NCBI RefSeq assembly: GCF_002198115.1
Contig: NZ_NGNR01000001.1
Coordinates: forward strand, 1-64,000
Source: Robiginitalea sediminis
Lineage (GTDB): Bacteria; Bacteroidota; Bacteroidia; Flavobacteriales; Flavobacteriaceae
Reading direction: 5' to 3'
Length of the DNA: 64,000 nucleotides
The translations under genes were made by a program, and so were the position numbers. The notes beneath the pieces are model-generated. The model was not told the DNA's origin and made no database searches. It saw only the letters and a program-made list of their open reading frames with translations. Of this stretch, positions 45,734 to 53,910 are shown piece by piece (within the stretch, counting starts at the first letter, position 1; every line of letters begins with the position of its first letter).

Positions 45734-46438
45734 ATGAAGCATGTATTGATCATAGAAGACGATCCCGAAATTATCGGGCTATTGGAGATTCACCTTTCGG
45801 ATCTCGGATGCCACGTAAGCTCGGAGAAGCAGGGCGATTCCGGCTTGAGAACTGCCGTAAACGAGGTCCCCGACCTTATCATTCTCGACGTCATGCTCCC
45901 GGGTATGGATGGGATTGAGGTTTGCCAGAAAATCAGGGCCAGCAATGTGCACTCGCCTATCCTGATGTTAACCGCAAAGTCCGAGGAAATAGACAAGGTC
46001 CTGGGGTTGGAGGTCGGGGCAGACGACTACCTGACCAAGCCATTTAGTGTTCGGGAATTCATCGCCAGGGTCAAAGCGATCTTCCGCCGGCAGAAAATGG
46101 ACCACCCCCTGGAAAACCCCATGGAAACTGCGCGGGTGATGACTTTCGGGGATTTGCAAATCGATGTGGATATGCGCAAGGTTACCCTGGGTGGCCAGCG
46201 GGTAGAACTTTCCCCCAAGGAATTTGAACTACTGGTCCTGCTGTCTTCCAACCCCGGTAAAAGCTATGATCGGAGCAAGCTGCTCAACCTGATCTGGGGG
46301 TACGATTTCAAAGGATATGAACATACGGTGAACTCCCATATAAACCGGCTCAGATCGAAAATTGAACCCGATATGGGGCATCCGAAATTTATCCTCACCA
46401 CCTGGGGTGTGGGATACAAATTCAATGAAGAAGCATGA
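45734..46438 (+). CDS. OmpR/PhoB-family response regulator
   Basis: The 234-residue product has a receiver domain with the acidic pocket IIEDD, phospho-acceptor Asp52 (IILDVMLPGMDG), Thr80 in LMLTA and Lys102 in LTKPFS. A C-terminal winged helix follows (LSPKEFELLVLLSSNPGKSYDRSKLLNLIWG and HINRLRSKIEPD). It binds DNA when phosphorylated by the kinase encoded next, which it overlaps by 4 nt (ATGA). The divergent spondin lipoprotein is a natural candidate target, by position only. Confidence 0.95.
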   Translation: MKHVLIIEDDPEIIGLLEIHLSDLGCHVSSEKQGDSGLRTAVNEVPDLIILDVMLPGMDGIEVCQKIRASNVHSPILMLTAKSEEIDKVLGLEVGADDYLTKPFSVREFIARVKAIFRRQKMDHPLENPMETARVMTFGDLQIDVDMRKVTLGGQRVELSPKEFELLVLLSSNPGKSYDRSKLLNLIWGYDFKGYEHTVNSHINRLRSKIEPDMGHPKFILTTWGVGYKFNEEA

Positions 46439-47937
46439 AGGCCCCTCTCCTCTCCAACCGGCTGATTAAAAAACTGGTACTCGCCTTCCTGGGCATCCTG
46501 GTCCTGGCCAGTTTGGGCTACGCCCTTGCGACGATTTACTTTACCAACCAGCACTACAACGAAACCACCCAGCGGGTCCATGCCAGCCTGGCCCAGGACC
46601 TGATCGATGAAAAATTCCTGAATGAAAGCCCCATAGACAGCCTGGGCAATGTGAACCAGGCCTTGTTTGGGGATATCATGCACGACATGATGGCGGTGAA
46701 TAAGGCCATAGAGGTCTACCTCCTGGATATGGAAGGGCAGGTCCAGTATTCGGTAGTCCTGGACCACGATTCAAGCGATACGCCTCCGCAGCAGGTATCC
46801 CTTTCACCCATTAAGGAATTCATTAAAACCGGTGGGGAAAGATACGTTCTGGGCGACGACCCGAGAAACCCGGGAGCGCAGAAGATTTTTTCCGCCGCCC
46901 GGTTTAACAGGGGTGGCAAGGAAGGGTATATCTATATTATCCTGGCCGGGGAGGACTACCTCGCTACCAAGAACATGCTTCTGAAGGGGTATGGGATGAA
47001 ACTCGGCCTGGGTATCTCCCTGCTTACCCTGCTTTTTGCTGCGGTTTTAACTATAGGCGCCGTCATGTATCTGACCCAGAGCCTCCGTAAGATTACCTAC
47101 GCCAGCCGGCGGTTTCAGGAAGGCGACCTGCACTACAGGATTGAAAATGCAGAGCGAACAGATCTGGCCGGGGTGGCATGTACCTATAATGAAATGGCCG
47201 AAACCATCCTTAAGGATATTGAACAGATCAAATCCCTGGAAGGCCTTCGCAGGGAACTGATCGCCAATATTTCGCACGACCTGCGTACGCCCCTTGCAGT
47301 TATCCAGGGGTATATAGAAACCCTCCAGATGAAGTATGACACCCTGAGTCCGAAGGAGCGGGAGCACTACCTGAATACCATCAACCAGGGGTGTGCAAGA
47401 CTGTCCAAACTCATTGCCCAGCTCTTTGAGTATTCCAAACTGGAGGCCAACCAGGTCGTCCCCCAGAAGGAGCCGTTTCTGATTGGGGATCTCGCCAATG
47501 ACCTGTACCTGAACTACAAGCTGCTGGCCGAAAAAAAAGGCATCCGTTTGCACCTGGAAATGGACGATGCACCTCCCCTGGTGTTTGCAGATATTTCGAT
47601 GGTGGAGCGGGCCATCCAGAACCTTATGGACAATGCGCTTAAATTCACGCCTGCGGGGGGTGTGGTAACCCTCAAAATCCTGGGCAGCGAGCAGACTGTT
47701 GAAATCAGCATCAGGGACACGGGGCCGGGAATTAGGAAAGAGGAGCAGGCGTTGATTTTTGAACGCTACCGGCAGATCAAAAGCGGCAGTTCCAAGGAAG
47801 GCGCTGGGCTGGGCCTGGCCATTGTCCGCAAGATCATCGAGCTGCACAACGCGAGTATCCGCGTATTGAGCCAGCCCAACGAGGGTACGGTCTTCTCTTT
47901 CGAACTTCCGGTGTATCCGGTATCCCAGCTATCCTGA
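46435..47937 (+). CDS. Sensor histidine kinase
   Basis: The 500-residue product has two membrane helices (about 12-35 and 188-212) enclosing a periplasmic sensor of about 150 residues. A HAMP-like region, a HisKA domain with phospho-acceptor His281 (ANISHDLRTPLAVIQGY) and an HATPase domain follow, with N box DNALKFTP and G boxes DTGPGI and GAGLGLAI. It is the cognate kinase of the response regulator that it overlaps. The signal cannot be inferred. Confidence 0.95.
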   Translation: MKAPLLSNRLIKKLVLAFLGILVLASLGYALATIYFTNQHYNETTQRVHASLAQDLIDEKFLNESPIDSLGNVNQALFGDIMHDMMAVNKAIEVYLLDMEGQVQYSVVLDHDSSDTPPQQVSLSPIKEFIKTGGERYVLGDDPRNPGAQKIFSAARFNRGGKEGYIYIILAGEDYLATKNMLLKGYGMKLGLGISLLTLLFAAVLTIGAVMYLTQSLRKITYASRRFQEGDLHYRIENAERTDLAGVACTYNEMAETILKDIEQIKSLEGLRRELIANISHDLRTPLAVIQGYIETLQMKYDTLSPKEREHYLNTINQGCARLSKLIAQLFEYSKLEANQVVPQKEPFLIGDLANDLYLNYKLLAEKKGIRLHLEMDDAPPLVFADISMVERAIQNLMDNALKFTPAGGVVTLKILGSEQTVEISIRDTGPGIRKEEQALIFERYRQIKSGSSKEGAGLGLAIVRKIIELHNASIRVLSQPNEGTVFSFELPVYPVSQLS

Positions 47938-48049
47938 ACGAATACCCCCCCTTTACGTAGTTCTTTGTCCCGTAGGATTCCAACCGCACGTTTCCTATCT
48001 TACCTCCAATCCCGGCTAAAAGCGGCTGGATACCGGACCTTTACGTTCC

Positions 48050-48463
48050 ATGAAAACACATAAAGACCTAACAGACAACGAACTGGTACACGCCTTTAAA
48101 GCCTGTAGCCTTGCCCCTGCCATTTTCACGCACGAAGCCCACCTTCGGATGGCCTGGCTCTACCTGAAACAATACGGGTTGGAAGAGACCCTTGTACAAT
48201 TCCCCCGGGACCTGAAGGCGTATGTAGATCATCTGGGGGTCTCCGGGAAATACCATGAAACCCTTACCCAGGCGGCCATCAGGGCGGTTTCCCATTTCAT
48301 GCAGCGCTCAGAAGCCTCCGACTTCCCGGGGTTCATCTCCGAATTTCCCCGCCTGAAAACCCATTTCAGGGAGTTGATGGCAGCCCATTACGGGAATGAT
48401 ATTTTCAACTCCTCGAGAGCCAGAAGCGAGTACATTGAACCTGACCTGCTTCCTTTTACCTGA
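48050..48463 (+). CDS. Conserved protein with FTHxxHLR motif, function unknown
   Basis: The 137-residue cytoplasmic protein carries FTHEAHLRMAWLYLKQYG and GVSGKYHETLTQAAIRAV. I recall both as conserved blocks of a widespread bacterial family without assigned function; the conserved histidines could bind a metal. It is followed after 15 nt by a DUF1801 protein on the same strand, so the two likely share a transcript. Confidence 0.6.
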   Translation: MKTHKDLTDNELVHAFKACSLAPAIFTHEAHLRMAWLYLKQYGLEETLVQFPRDLKAYVDHLGVSGKYHETLTQAAIRAVSHFMQRSEASDFPGFISEFPRLKTHFRELMAAHYGNDIFNSSRARSEYIEPDLLPFT

Positions 48464-48478
48464 TCCCTGCCACGCCTT

Positions 48479-48841
48479 ATGAAACCCAAATCCGACCCGG
48501 TTTCCGATTACATAGAACGCGCTCCGGAAGCTGTCCGGGAAGTCCTGTTCCGCATAAGGTCGCTGATCCTGGAATTGGCGCCAGGGGCCGAGGAGGGAAT
48601 GGCCTATGGCATGCCGGCCTACAAGACCCATGGGCGGCCATTGGTTTATTTTGCAGCCTTCAAACGGCATCTGGGCCTGTACGCCACCCCCAGCGGGCAT
48701 GCGGCCTTTGCCGAGAAGCTGGCAGGTTACAAACAAGGTAAAGGATCCGTACAATTTCCATGGGACCACCCCATCCCTTATGACCTCATCAGAGAGATTA
48801 TACAGTTCCGGGTTTCGGAGAATGAGCACCTGTACGGATAA
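48479..48841 (+). CDS. DUF1801 / YdhG-like protein
   Basis: The 120-residue product has the DUF1801 pattern: VSDYIERAPEAVREVLFRIRSLI, then EEGMAYGMPAYKTHGRPLVYFAAFKRHLGLYATP and SVQFPWDHPIPYDLI. The fold resembles YdhG and frataxin-like iron-handling proteins, but activity in most members is unproven. It is coupled by short spacing to the preceding FTHxxHLR gene. Confidence 0.85.
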   Translation: MKPKSDPVSDYIERAPEAVREVLFRIRSLILELAPGAEEGMAYGMPAYKTHGRPLVYFAAFKRHLGLYATPSGHAAFAEKLAGYKQGKGSVQFPWDHPIPYDLIREIIQFRVSENEHLYG

Positions 48842-48913
48842 GACTTGTCGCGGCAGGTGAGAATGCCTACATTTAAAACACCCGCACCACGGGCCACCTA
48901 AAAACACCTCCCT

Positions 48914-50578
48914 ATGAAGCCTGCCCTTTACCTCCTGGTCTGCATCAGCCTGTTCTCCTGCCAGGAACAGCCCCCTACAGGGGCCGACCTCATCGTCATC
49001 AATGCCGATGTCTGGACGGGGGTACCGGATGCCCCGTCTGCCACTGCCTTTGCGGTACAGGGAGACACCCTGGTCGCGGTTGGCAACGACGCGTATGCCA
49101 TGGAGTGGAAAGGAACGGCTACCCAGGTGGTAGATGCCGGAGGGCACTTTGTAACCCCTGGGATCATCGATTGTCACACGCACTTTATAACCGGGGGCAT
49201 GAACCTGGCTTCAGTACAACTCCGGGACGCGGCAACACCCGAGGAATTCATACGCCGGATGGGGGCCTTTGCAAGCACCCTGGAACCGGGGCAATGGATC
49301 AGCGGAGGAGAATGGGACCACGAGCGCTGGGGAGGCGAGTTGCCCACCCGCCAGTGGATCGACTCTGTTACGCCACAGAATCCGGTTTTTGTACGCCGCC
49401 TGGACGGGCATATGGCCCTGGCCAATTCGCTGGCCCTGGAGCAGGCCGGGGCTACACATTTCCCACAGGTGGTAGAAGGAGGCGAAATCATCCGGGATGG
49501 CTCCGGGAACCCTACCGGTGTGCTTAAAGACAATGCCATGACACTGGTCCTTAAGCATCTGCCTCCCCCATCTGCCGACACCTACCGGAAAGCCCTGGAT
49601 GCCGCTATGGAATACGTGGCCAGCCATGGGGTAACCTCGGTTCACCATGTGGCGGGCACCAACCAGGAAGGCTACCTTGAGGCGTATGAAGAAGCACATG
49701 CCGGGGGCCGTCTCAAAACCCGGGTTTATGTCCTTACCCCTCTTTCCGAGTGGCAATGGCTGCAAGCGCGTATGCAGGAAAAAGGGCCGGGAGATGACTG
49801 GCTGAAATTCGGGGGCCTGAAGGGGTTTGTGGACGGCTCGCTGGGCGCCCACACGGCAGCCTTTCTGGAACCCTATACGGATGCCCCCAAGGACCGGGGG
49901 TTCTTCCTGAACCACCGGGATAGCCTCAGGCAGTGGATAGGGCATGCAGACCAGGCCGGTCTGCAGGTGGCTGTCCATGCCATAGGCGATGCCGCCATCC
50001 GGTTCCTGCTGGACACCTACGACTCCGTTGCCCGGGCCAACGGGCCGCGCGACCGGCGCTTCCGCATAGAACACGCCCAACATATTTCCGAAGCCGATAT
50101 CCCGCGTTTCGGGGCTTTGCGGGTAATCCCCAGCATGCAGCCCTACCATGTGGCAGACGACGGACGATGGGCCACGGCTGTAATCGGGCCGGATCGCAGC
50201 CGCACCAGCTACGCCTTCCGCTCCCTTATCGAAAACCGTTCCCGCCTGGCCTTTGGCAGCGACTGGTTTGTGGCGCCACCAATCCCAATGGCCGGAATCC
50301 ATGCCGCAGTGACCCGCCAGACCCTCGATGGCAAACACCAGGAGGGCTGGGTTCCGGACCAGAAAATCACGGTACAGCAGGCCCTGGCCGCCTACACCGT
50401 GAACGCCGCCTACGCTTCCTTCGACGAAACCCGGAAGGGTACCCTGGAACCGGGTAAACTGGCCGATTTCGTCCTCTGGGATGCCAACCCCATGGAGGTA
50501 CCGGCAGACCAGATCCAACAGATCCGCGCCTTGCAAACCTATGTGGGGGGAAAACGGGTATTTACACAGGAGGACTAA
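48914..50578 (+). CDS. Amidohydrolase-family lipoprotein (YtcJ-like)
   Basis: The 554-residue product has lipobox LFSC (Cys16), which places it in the envelope. The metal-binding HxH is DCHTH (His88, His90). Further ligands follow in VAVHAIGDAA, RIEHAQHI and LAFGSDWFV, in the order typical of amidohydrolase family 3 (YtcJ, exoenzyme-regulatory AepA). Such enzymes cut amide or related bonds in small molecules; the substrate is unknown. An extracytoplasmic location is less usual for the family. Confidence 0.88.
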   Translation: MKPALYLLVCISLFSCQEQPPTGADLIVINADVWTGVPDAPSATAFAVQGDTLVAVGNDAYAMEWKGTATQVVDAGGHFVTPGIIDCHTHFITGGMNLASVQLRDAATPEEFIRRMGAFASTLEPGQWISGGEWDHERWGGELPTRQWIDSVTPQNPVFVRRLDGHMALANSLALEQAGATHFPQVVEGGEIIRDGSGNPTGVLKDNAMTLVLKHLPPPSADTYRKALDAAMEYVASHGVTSVHHVAGTNQEGYLEAYEEAHAGGRLKTRVYVLTPLSEWQWLQARMQEKGPGDDWLKFGGLKGFVDGSLGAHTAAFLEPYTDAPKDRGFFLNHRDSLRQWIGHADQAGLQVAVHAIGDAAIRFLLDTYDSVARANGPRDRRFRIEHAQHISEADIPRFGALRVIPSMQPYHVADDGRWATAVIGPDRSRTSYAFRSLIENRSRLAFGSDWFVAPPIPMAGIHAAVTRQTLDGKHQEGWVPDQKITVQQALAAYTVNAAYASFDETRKGTLEPGKLADFVLWDANPMEVPADQIQQIRALQTYVGGKRVFTQED

Positions 50579-50584
50579 ACAAAA

Positions 50585-50604
50585 CGGCGCCCCGAAGGAC
50601 GCCG
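50585..50604. terminator. Possible hairpin between convergent genes
   Basis: CGGCGCC (50585-50591) can pair with GG and CGCCG (50597-50604) with one bulged A. It lies between the amidohydrolase and the GH3 gene stops. The stem is short and lacks a T-run. Confidence 0.4.
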
Positions 50605-50630
50605 CCTCAACATTCAAAACAACATCAACA

Positions 50631-53072
50631 TTAAAGTTCTGAAAGTGCGGTTTGCCGGATGTCCCGGGAGGAAGCCCCGACGCGTATTTCATACATCCCG
50701 GGGTCCAGGATCCAGGCCGCAGCTTCCTCATTCCAGTAACGCAGGTCTGCGACCGGAAGGGTAAACCACATTTCCTGTGACTCCCCCGGGGCGAGCAGGC
50801 GGGTCTTGCCAAATACTTTTAGCTCCTGCACCGGCCGGTCTATGTGGGAATCCGGTTTTGATACATATACCTGCACCACTTCCTTCCCAGGGGTTTCCCC
50901 CCTGTTGCGGACCTGTAGGTGCACCTCCAGAATATCTCCCCTCGCAGCCACCTGCAGGGAGTCCATTTCGAATGTGGTATAGGACAGGCCAAAACCGAAA
51001 GGATAAGAGACAGGGATATTTTCTTTGTCGAAATGCCGGTATCCCACATAAATGCCTTCCTCATATACCGTATAGTCTACATTGGGCTCCCACTCGGCTT
51101 CCGGTTTGCGTTTGGAAGACAGCATGTCGGTCATACTCATGGGCCTGCCGTCCAGGGGAAAGTTGGCATGGGAGGCATGGTCGGCCACGTTGACGGGAAA
51201 AGTCATGGGCAGCTTCCCGCTGGGTACTACCTTGCCGCTGAGGATATCGGCCACGGAGTTCCCCCCTTCCTGACCGCCCTGCCAGGCCAACAGGATGGCA
51301 TCCGGCTTGTCCTTCCAGGACGCCGTTTCAATCACGCCCCCCACATTGAGGACCACAACGACTTTTTTGCCGGCCTCGTGGAATAGGCGACAGGTGAGGT
51401 CTATCATGTCCTGCTCGGCCGAACTCAGCAGGAAATTATCCCGCTCTACCCGGTCTCCCCCTTCGCCGCTGTTGCGGCCTATGGTGATAATCGCGACATC
51501 GCTGCCCGCTTCGATCTCCCGCATTTGCGCTTCAGAGTACACCAGCTCCGGCGGGGTGTAGGGGACAAACATGGCATTGATCCCTTCCGGCTTTTCAAAA
51601 GCTTCGGGATTGGCAGCCCTGTGGGACTCATAGGCCGATTTAGCTACCGCGTTTACCACAAACGGGGTGCTTCCCATCCCCTCCTGGGGAGAAAGCCCCG
51701 TGGAGCGGAGGCCTTCCTCCAGGCTCACGGAATAGGCTTCGTTGACATCTCCGGAACCCGTGCCCCCTGCAATAAAATCGTAGGAGGTAACTCCGATAAG
51801 GGCTACATTCTCCATGTCTTGGAGGGGCAGCACCCCTTCGTTTTTAAGGAGCACCATGCCTTCTGCAGCCGATTGACGGGTAATTGCGGCATGCGCATCC
51901 AGGTCTGGGTTATTGCCGTAGGATGGATTCTCAAATTTGCCGGACTTGAACATGAGTTCGAGGATCCGCATGGCCGAGGTATCGATGGAGGCTTCGGAAA
52001 GGGTCCCGTTTTCATGGGCATCAGTCAGGGCATCCCATTGTTTTTTGGTTCCCGGTTCCAATAGGTCATTCCCTGCCCGTACCATGGCTGCGGCATCCTT
52101 CCCGCCGAACCAGTCGGACATGACCAGGCCCTCGAAGCCCCATTCGTCCCGCAGGATGCCCGAGAGCAGCTCGGGGCTTTCCGCCACATGGGTGCCATTT
52201 ACCAGGTTATAGGAAGACATGATGGTCCAGGGCTGGGATTCCCTCACGATTATTTCAAAACCCTTCAGGTAGATCTCCCGCATGGCCCGGCCCGATACGA
52301 TCACGTCATTGTTGTTGCGGTTGGTTTCCTGGTTGTTGGCCACAAAGTGCTTTACCGAGGTCCCTACCCCCTGGGATTCGATCCCGTTTACCATGGCGGC
52401 GCCGATATACCCTGTAAGGACCGGGTCCTCCGAGTAATATTCAAAATTCCTGCCGCAGAATGGGTGCCGGTGGATGTTAGCCCCGGGGCCAAGGATCACA
52501 TCAATGCCGTATTCCAGGGCCTCGTTCCCCATAGCGGTGCCTACCTGCTGCACCAGCTCGGTGTTCCAGGTGGATGCCAGCAACGTGCCGATGGGAAAAG
52601 CCGTACAGTAATAACTGCGCTCCTCCCCTTCGCGGAAGGGCTCTATCCGGAGACCTGCCGGCCCGTCCGAAAGGTATATGGTAGGGATTCCCAGGCGCGG
52701 GGTAGGTACAATGGTCCCCACGGCCCCTGGGATACCCTCTCCGGGCTCGGTACGACCCATAGCAGAGGAAAGCCCGGAACCCTTCAGGAGGTGAATCTTC
52801 TCTTCAATGGTCATTTGCGAGAGCAAGTCCGCTGCCCGTTCTTTGACCGGGAGCCGGCTGTCCTCGTATGTATCGAGTCTTCCATTCCCATTTCGGTCAT
52901 AATAGGTATGGCCGTTTTCCGTCAATTCCACCAGCTCCGTTTTGTCGGCATAGTCGCCCTCGAAATCCAGAAATCTGGATTTGAGGTACCACCAACCACC
53001 AACCCCCGTCAGTATGAGGAGTAACACGATTATCCCGATTATTTTCAGTGCGATTTTAAGGCCTCTTTTCAT
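50631..53072 (-). CDS. GH3 beta-glucosidase, membrane-anchored
   Basis: The 813-residue product starts with a membrane anchor (KIIGIIVLLLILTGVGGWWYL). The GH3 catalytic domain follows, with KHFVANNQETNRNNN and the nucleophile Asp320 in GLVMSDWFGG. The second alpha/beta domain has the probable acid/base region GRNSGEGGDRVERDN, and a C-terminal fibronectin-like domain closes it. An EF-hand-like DRNGNGRLDTYED sits near residue 59. It should remove beta-linked glucose or related sugars outside the cytoplasm. It is divergent from a Nudix-type regulator, with a palindrome over the shared promoter region. Confidence 0.92.
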   Translation of the reverse strand: MKRGLKIALKIIGIIVLLLILTGVGGWWYLKSRFLDFEGDYADKTELVELTENGHTYYDRNGNGRLDTYEDSRLPVKERAADLLSQMTIEEKIHLLKGSGLSSAMGRTEPGEGIPGAVGTIVPTPRLGIPTIYLSDGPAGLRIEPFREGEERSYYCTAFPIGTLLASTWNTELVQQVGTAMGNEALEYGIDVILGPGANIHRHPFCGRNFEYYSEDPVLTGYIGAAMVNGIESQGVGTSVKHFVANNQETNRNNNDVIVSGRAMREIYLKGFEIIVRESQPWTIMSSYNLVNGTHVAESPELLSGILRDEWGFEGLVMSDWFGGKDAAAMVRAGNDLLEPGTKKQWDALTDAHENGTLSEASIDTSAMRILELMFKSGKFENPSYGNNPDLDAHAAITRQSAAEGMVLLKNEGVLPLQDMENVALIGVTSYDFIAGGTGSGDVNEAYSVSLEEGLRSTGLSPQEGMGSTPFVVNAVAKSAYESHRAANPEAFEKPEGINAMFVPYTPPELVYSEAQMREIEAGSDVAIITIGRNSGEGGDRVERDNFLLSSAEQDMIDLTCRLFHEAGKKVVVVLNVGGVIETASWKDKPDAILLAWQGGQEGGNSVADILSGKVVPSGKLPMTFPVNVADHASHANFPLDGRPMSMTDMLSSKRKPEAEWEPNVDYTVYEEGIYVGYRHFDKENIPVSYPFGFGLSYTTFEMDSLQVAARGDILEVHLQVRNRGETPGKEVVQVYVSKPDSHIDRPVQELKVFGKTRLLAPGESQEMWFTLPVADLRYWNEEAAAWILDPGMYEIRVGASSRDIRQTALSEL

Positions 53073-53100
53073 GACAAAACCATTAATTGTGTCTTATTGT

Positions 53101-53128
53101 CACAAATATAGATTTAATTTTATTTGTG
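53101..53128. promoter_or_regulatory. Palindromic operator over the divergent GH3/regulator promoters
   Basis: CACAAATA (53101-53108) and TATTTGTG (53121-53128) are exact inverted repeats with a 12-nt spacer. The palindrome covers the -7 box of the GH3 promoter and the -33 box of the regulator promoter. A protein bound here would control both. Confidence 0.65.
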
Positions 53129-53134
53129 GCCAAA
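53103..53134 (-). promoter_or_regulatory. GH3 gene promoter
   Basis: On the minus strand TTTG (53134-53131) and TATATTTG (53110-53103) are 20 nt apart, a perfect consensus match, 30 nt before the ATG. Confidence 0.75.
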
Positions 53135-53155
53135 CGCCTCAAATGTTTACTTTTG
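53123..53155 (+). promoter_or_regulatory. Promoter of the Nudix-type regulator, implying a leaderless mRNA
   Basis: TTTG at 53123-53126 and TACTTTTG at 53148-53155 are 21 nt apart. Only 3 nt separate the -7 box from the ATG at 53159, so the message should have almost no leader. Confidence 0.6.
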
Positions 53156-53158
53156 GGT

Positions 53159-53875
53159 ATGGCCCTTGAAAAATTCCTTACAGAAGGTGGGAAGGAATTT
53201 CTCCCCAACCTCAGCGTGGATATTGTCATTATCGGGTATCAGCAGCAAACCCTGAAATGCCTGCTGGCGCGTATCGGCAGCAAGTGGATGCTGCCCGGGG
53301 GGTTTGTGGGTTATAATGAATCCGTGGATACTGCCGTAGCCCGGGTCATGAAACAGCGTACCGGGCTGGAAGACCCTCATCTGCGGTTCCTGGCCGTATT
53401 CGGGGAGGGCAACCGCAATTTCGCCATGCAGTGGAAGGCCTATATCGAAAAAGAAGGGGTTCCCTGGCAGGAAGATTCCTGGATCAATTCGCGATTTGTA
53501 ACCCTGGCGTATTATTCCCTGGTGGATATGGCCCATGCACAACCGGAAAAAGGCGCCATAGACGAGGCCATCGGATGGTTTCCCCTGGATAACCTGCCCA
53601 GTATGTGGATGGACCACGCCGCCATTGCCACGCGTGCCCGGGAACAACTCAAGACAGATATCCGGAGGGAACACGTGACCCACAACCTCCTGCCGGAACC
53701 CTTCACCATGCCGGAACTGCACCAATTACACCAGACTATCCTCGAAGAAAAACTGGACCGGAGCCGGTTTCAGAAGAAAATGCTTGCCACTGGCCTGCTG
53801 GAGCGCCTTCCCAAAAGGCAAAAGGACAGCCCGGGCCGCAACCCATACCAGTACCAGCTGAAGGAAGGGGGCTAA
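53159..53875 (+). CDS. NrtR-like transcriptional regulator with a degenerate Nudix domain
   Basis: The 238-residue product joins an N-terminal Nudix-fold domain to a C-terminal winged helix (LPEPFTMPELHQLHQTILEEKLDRSRFQKKM). The Nudix box starts normally (Gly48, Glu54), but the catalytic REUxEE reads RVMKQR (62-67), so all three glutamates are lost and hydrolysis is unlikely. In Bacteroidetes, Nudix regulators of this form sense sugars or sugar phosphates and repress nearby glycan genes. The divergent GH3 gene and the palindrome between them support such a role. The ATG is chosen because the promoter lies directly before it. Confidence 0.85.
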   Translation: MALEKFLTEGGKEFLPNLSVDIVIIGYQQQTLKCLLARIGSKWMLPGGFVGYNESVDTAVARVMKQRTGLEDPHLRFLAVFGEGNRNFAMQWKAYIEKEGVPWQEDSWINSRFVTLAYYSLVDMAHAQPEKGAIDEAIGWFPLDNLPSMWMDHAAIATRAREQLKTDIRREHVTHNLLPEPFTMPELHQLHQTILEEKLDRSRFQKKMLATGLLERLPKRQKDSPGRNPYQYQLKEGG

Positions 53876-53910
53876 CCGGGTGTCAGCCCCTCCTAAAATC
53901 CGGTTCTCTT

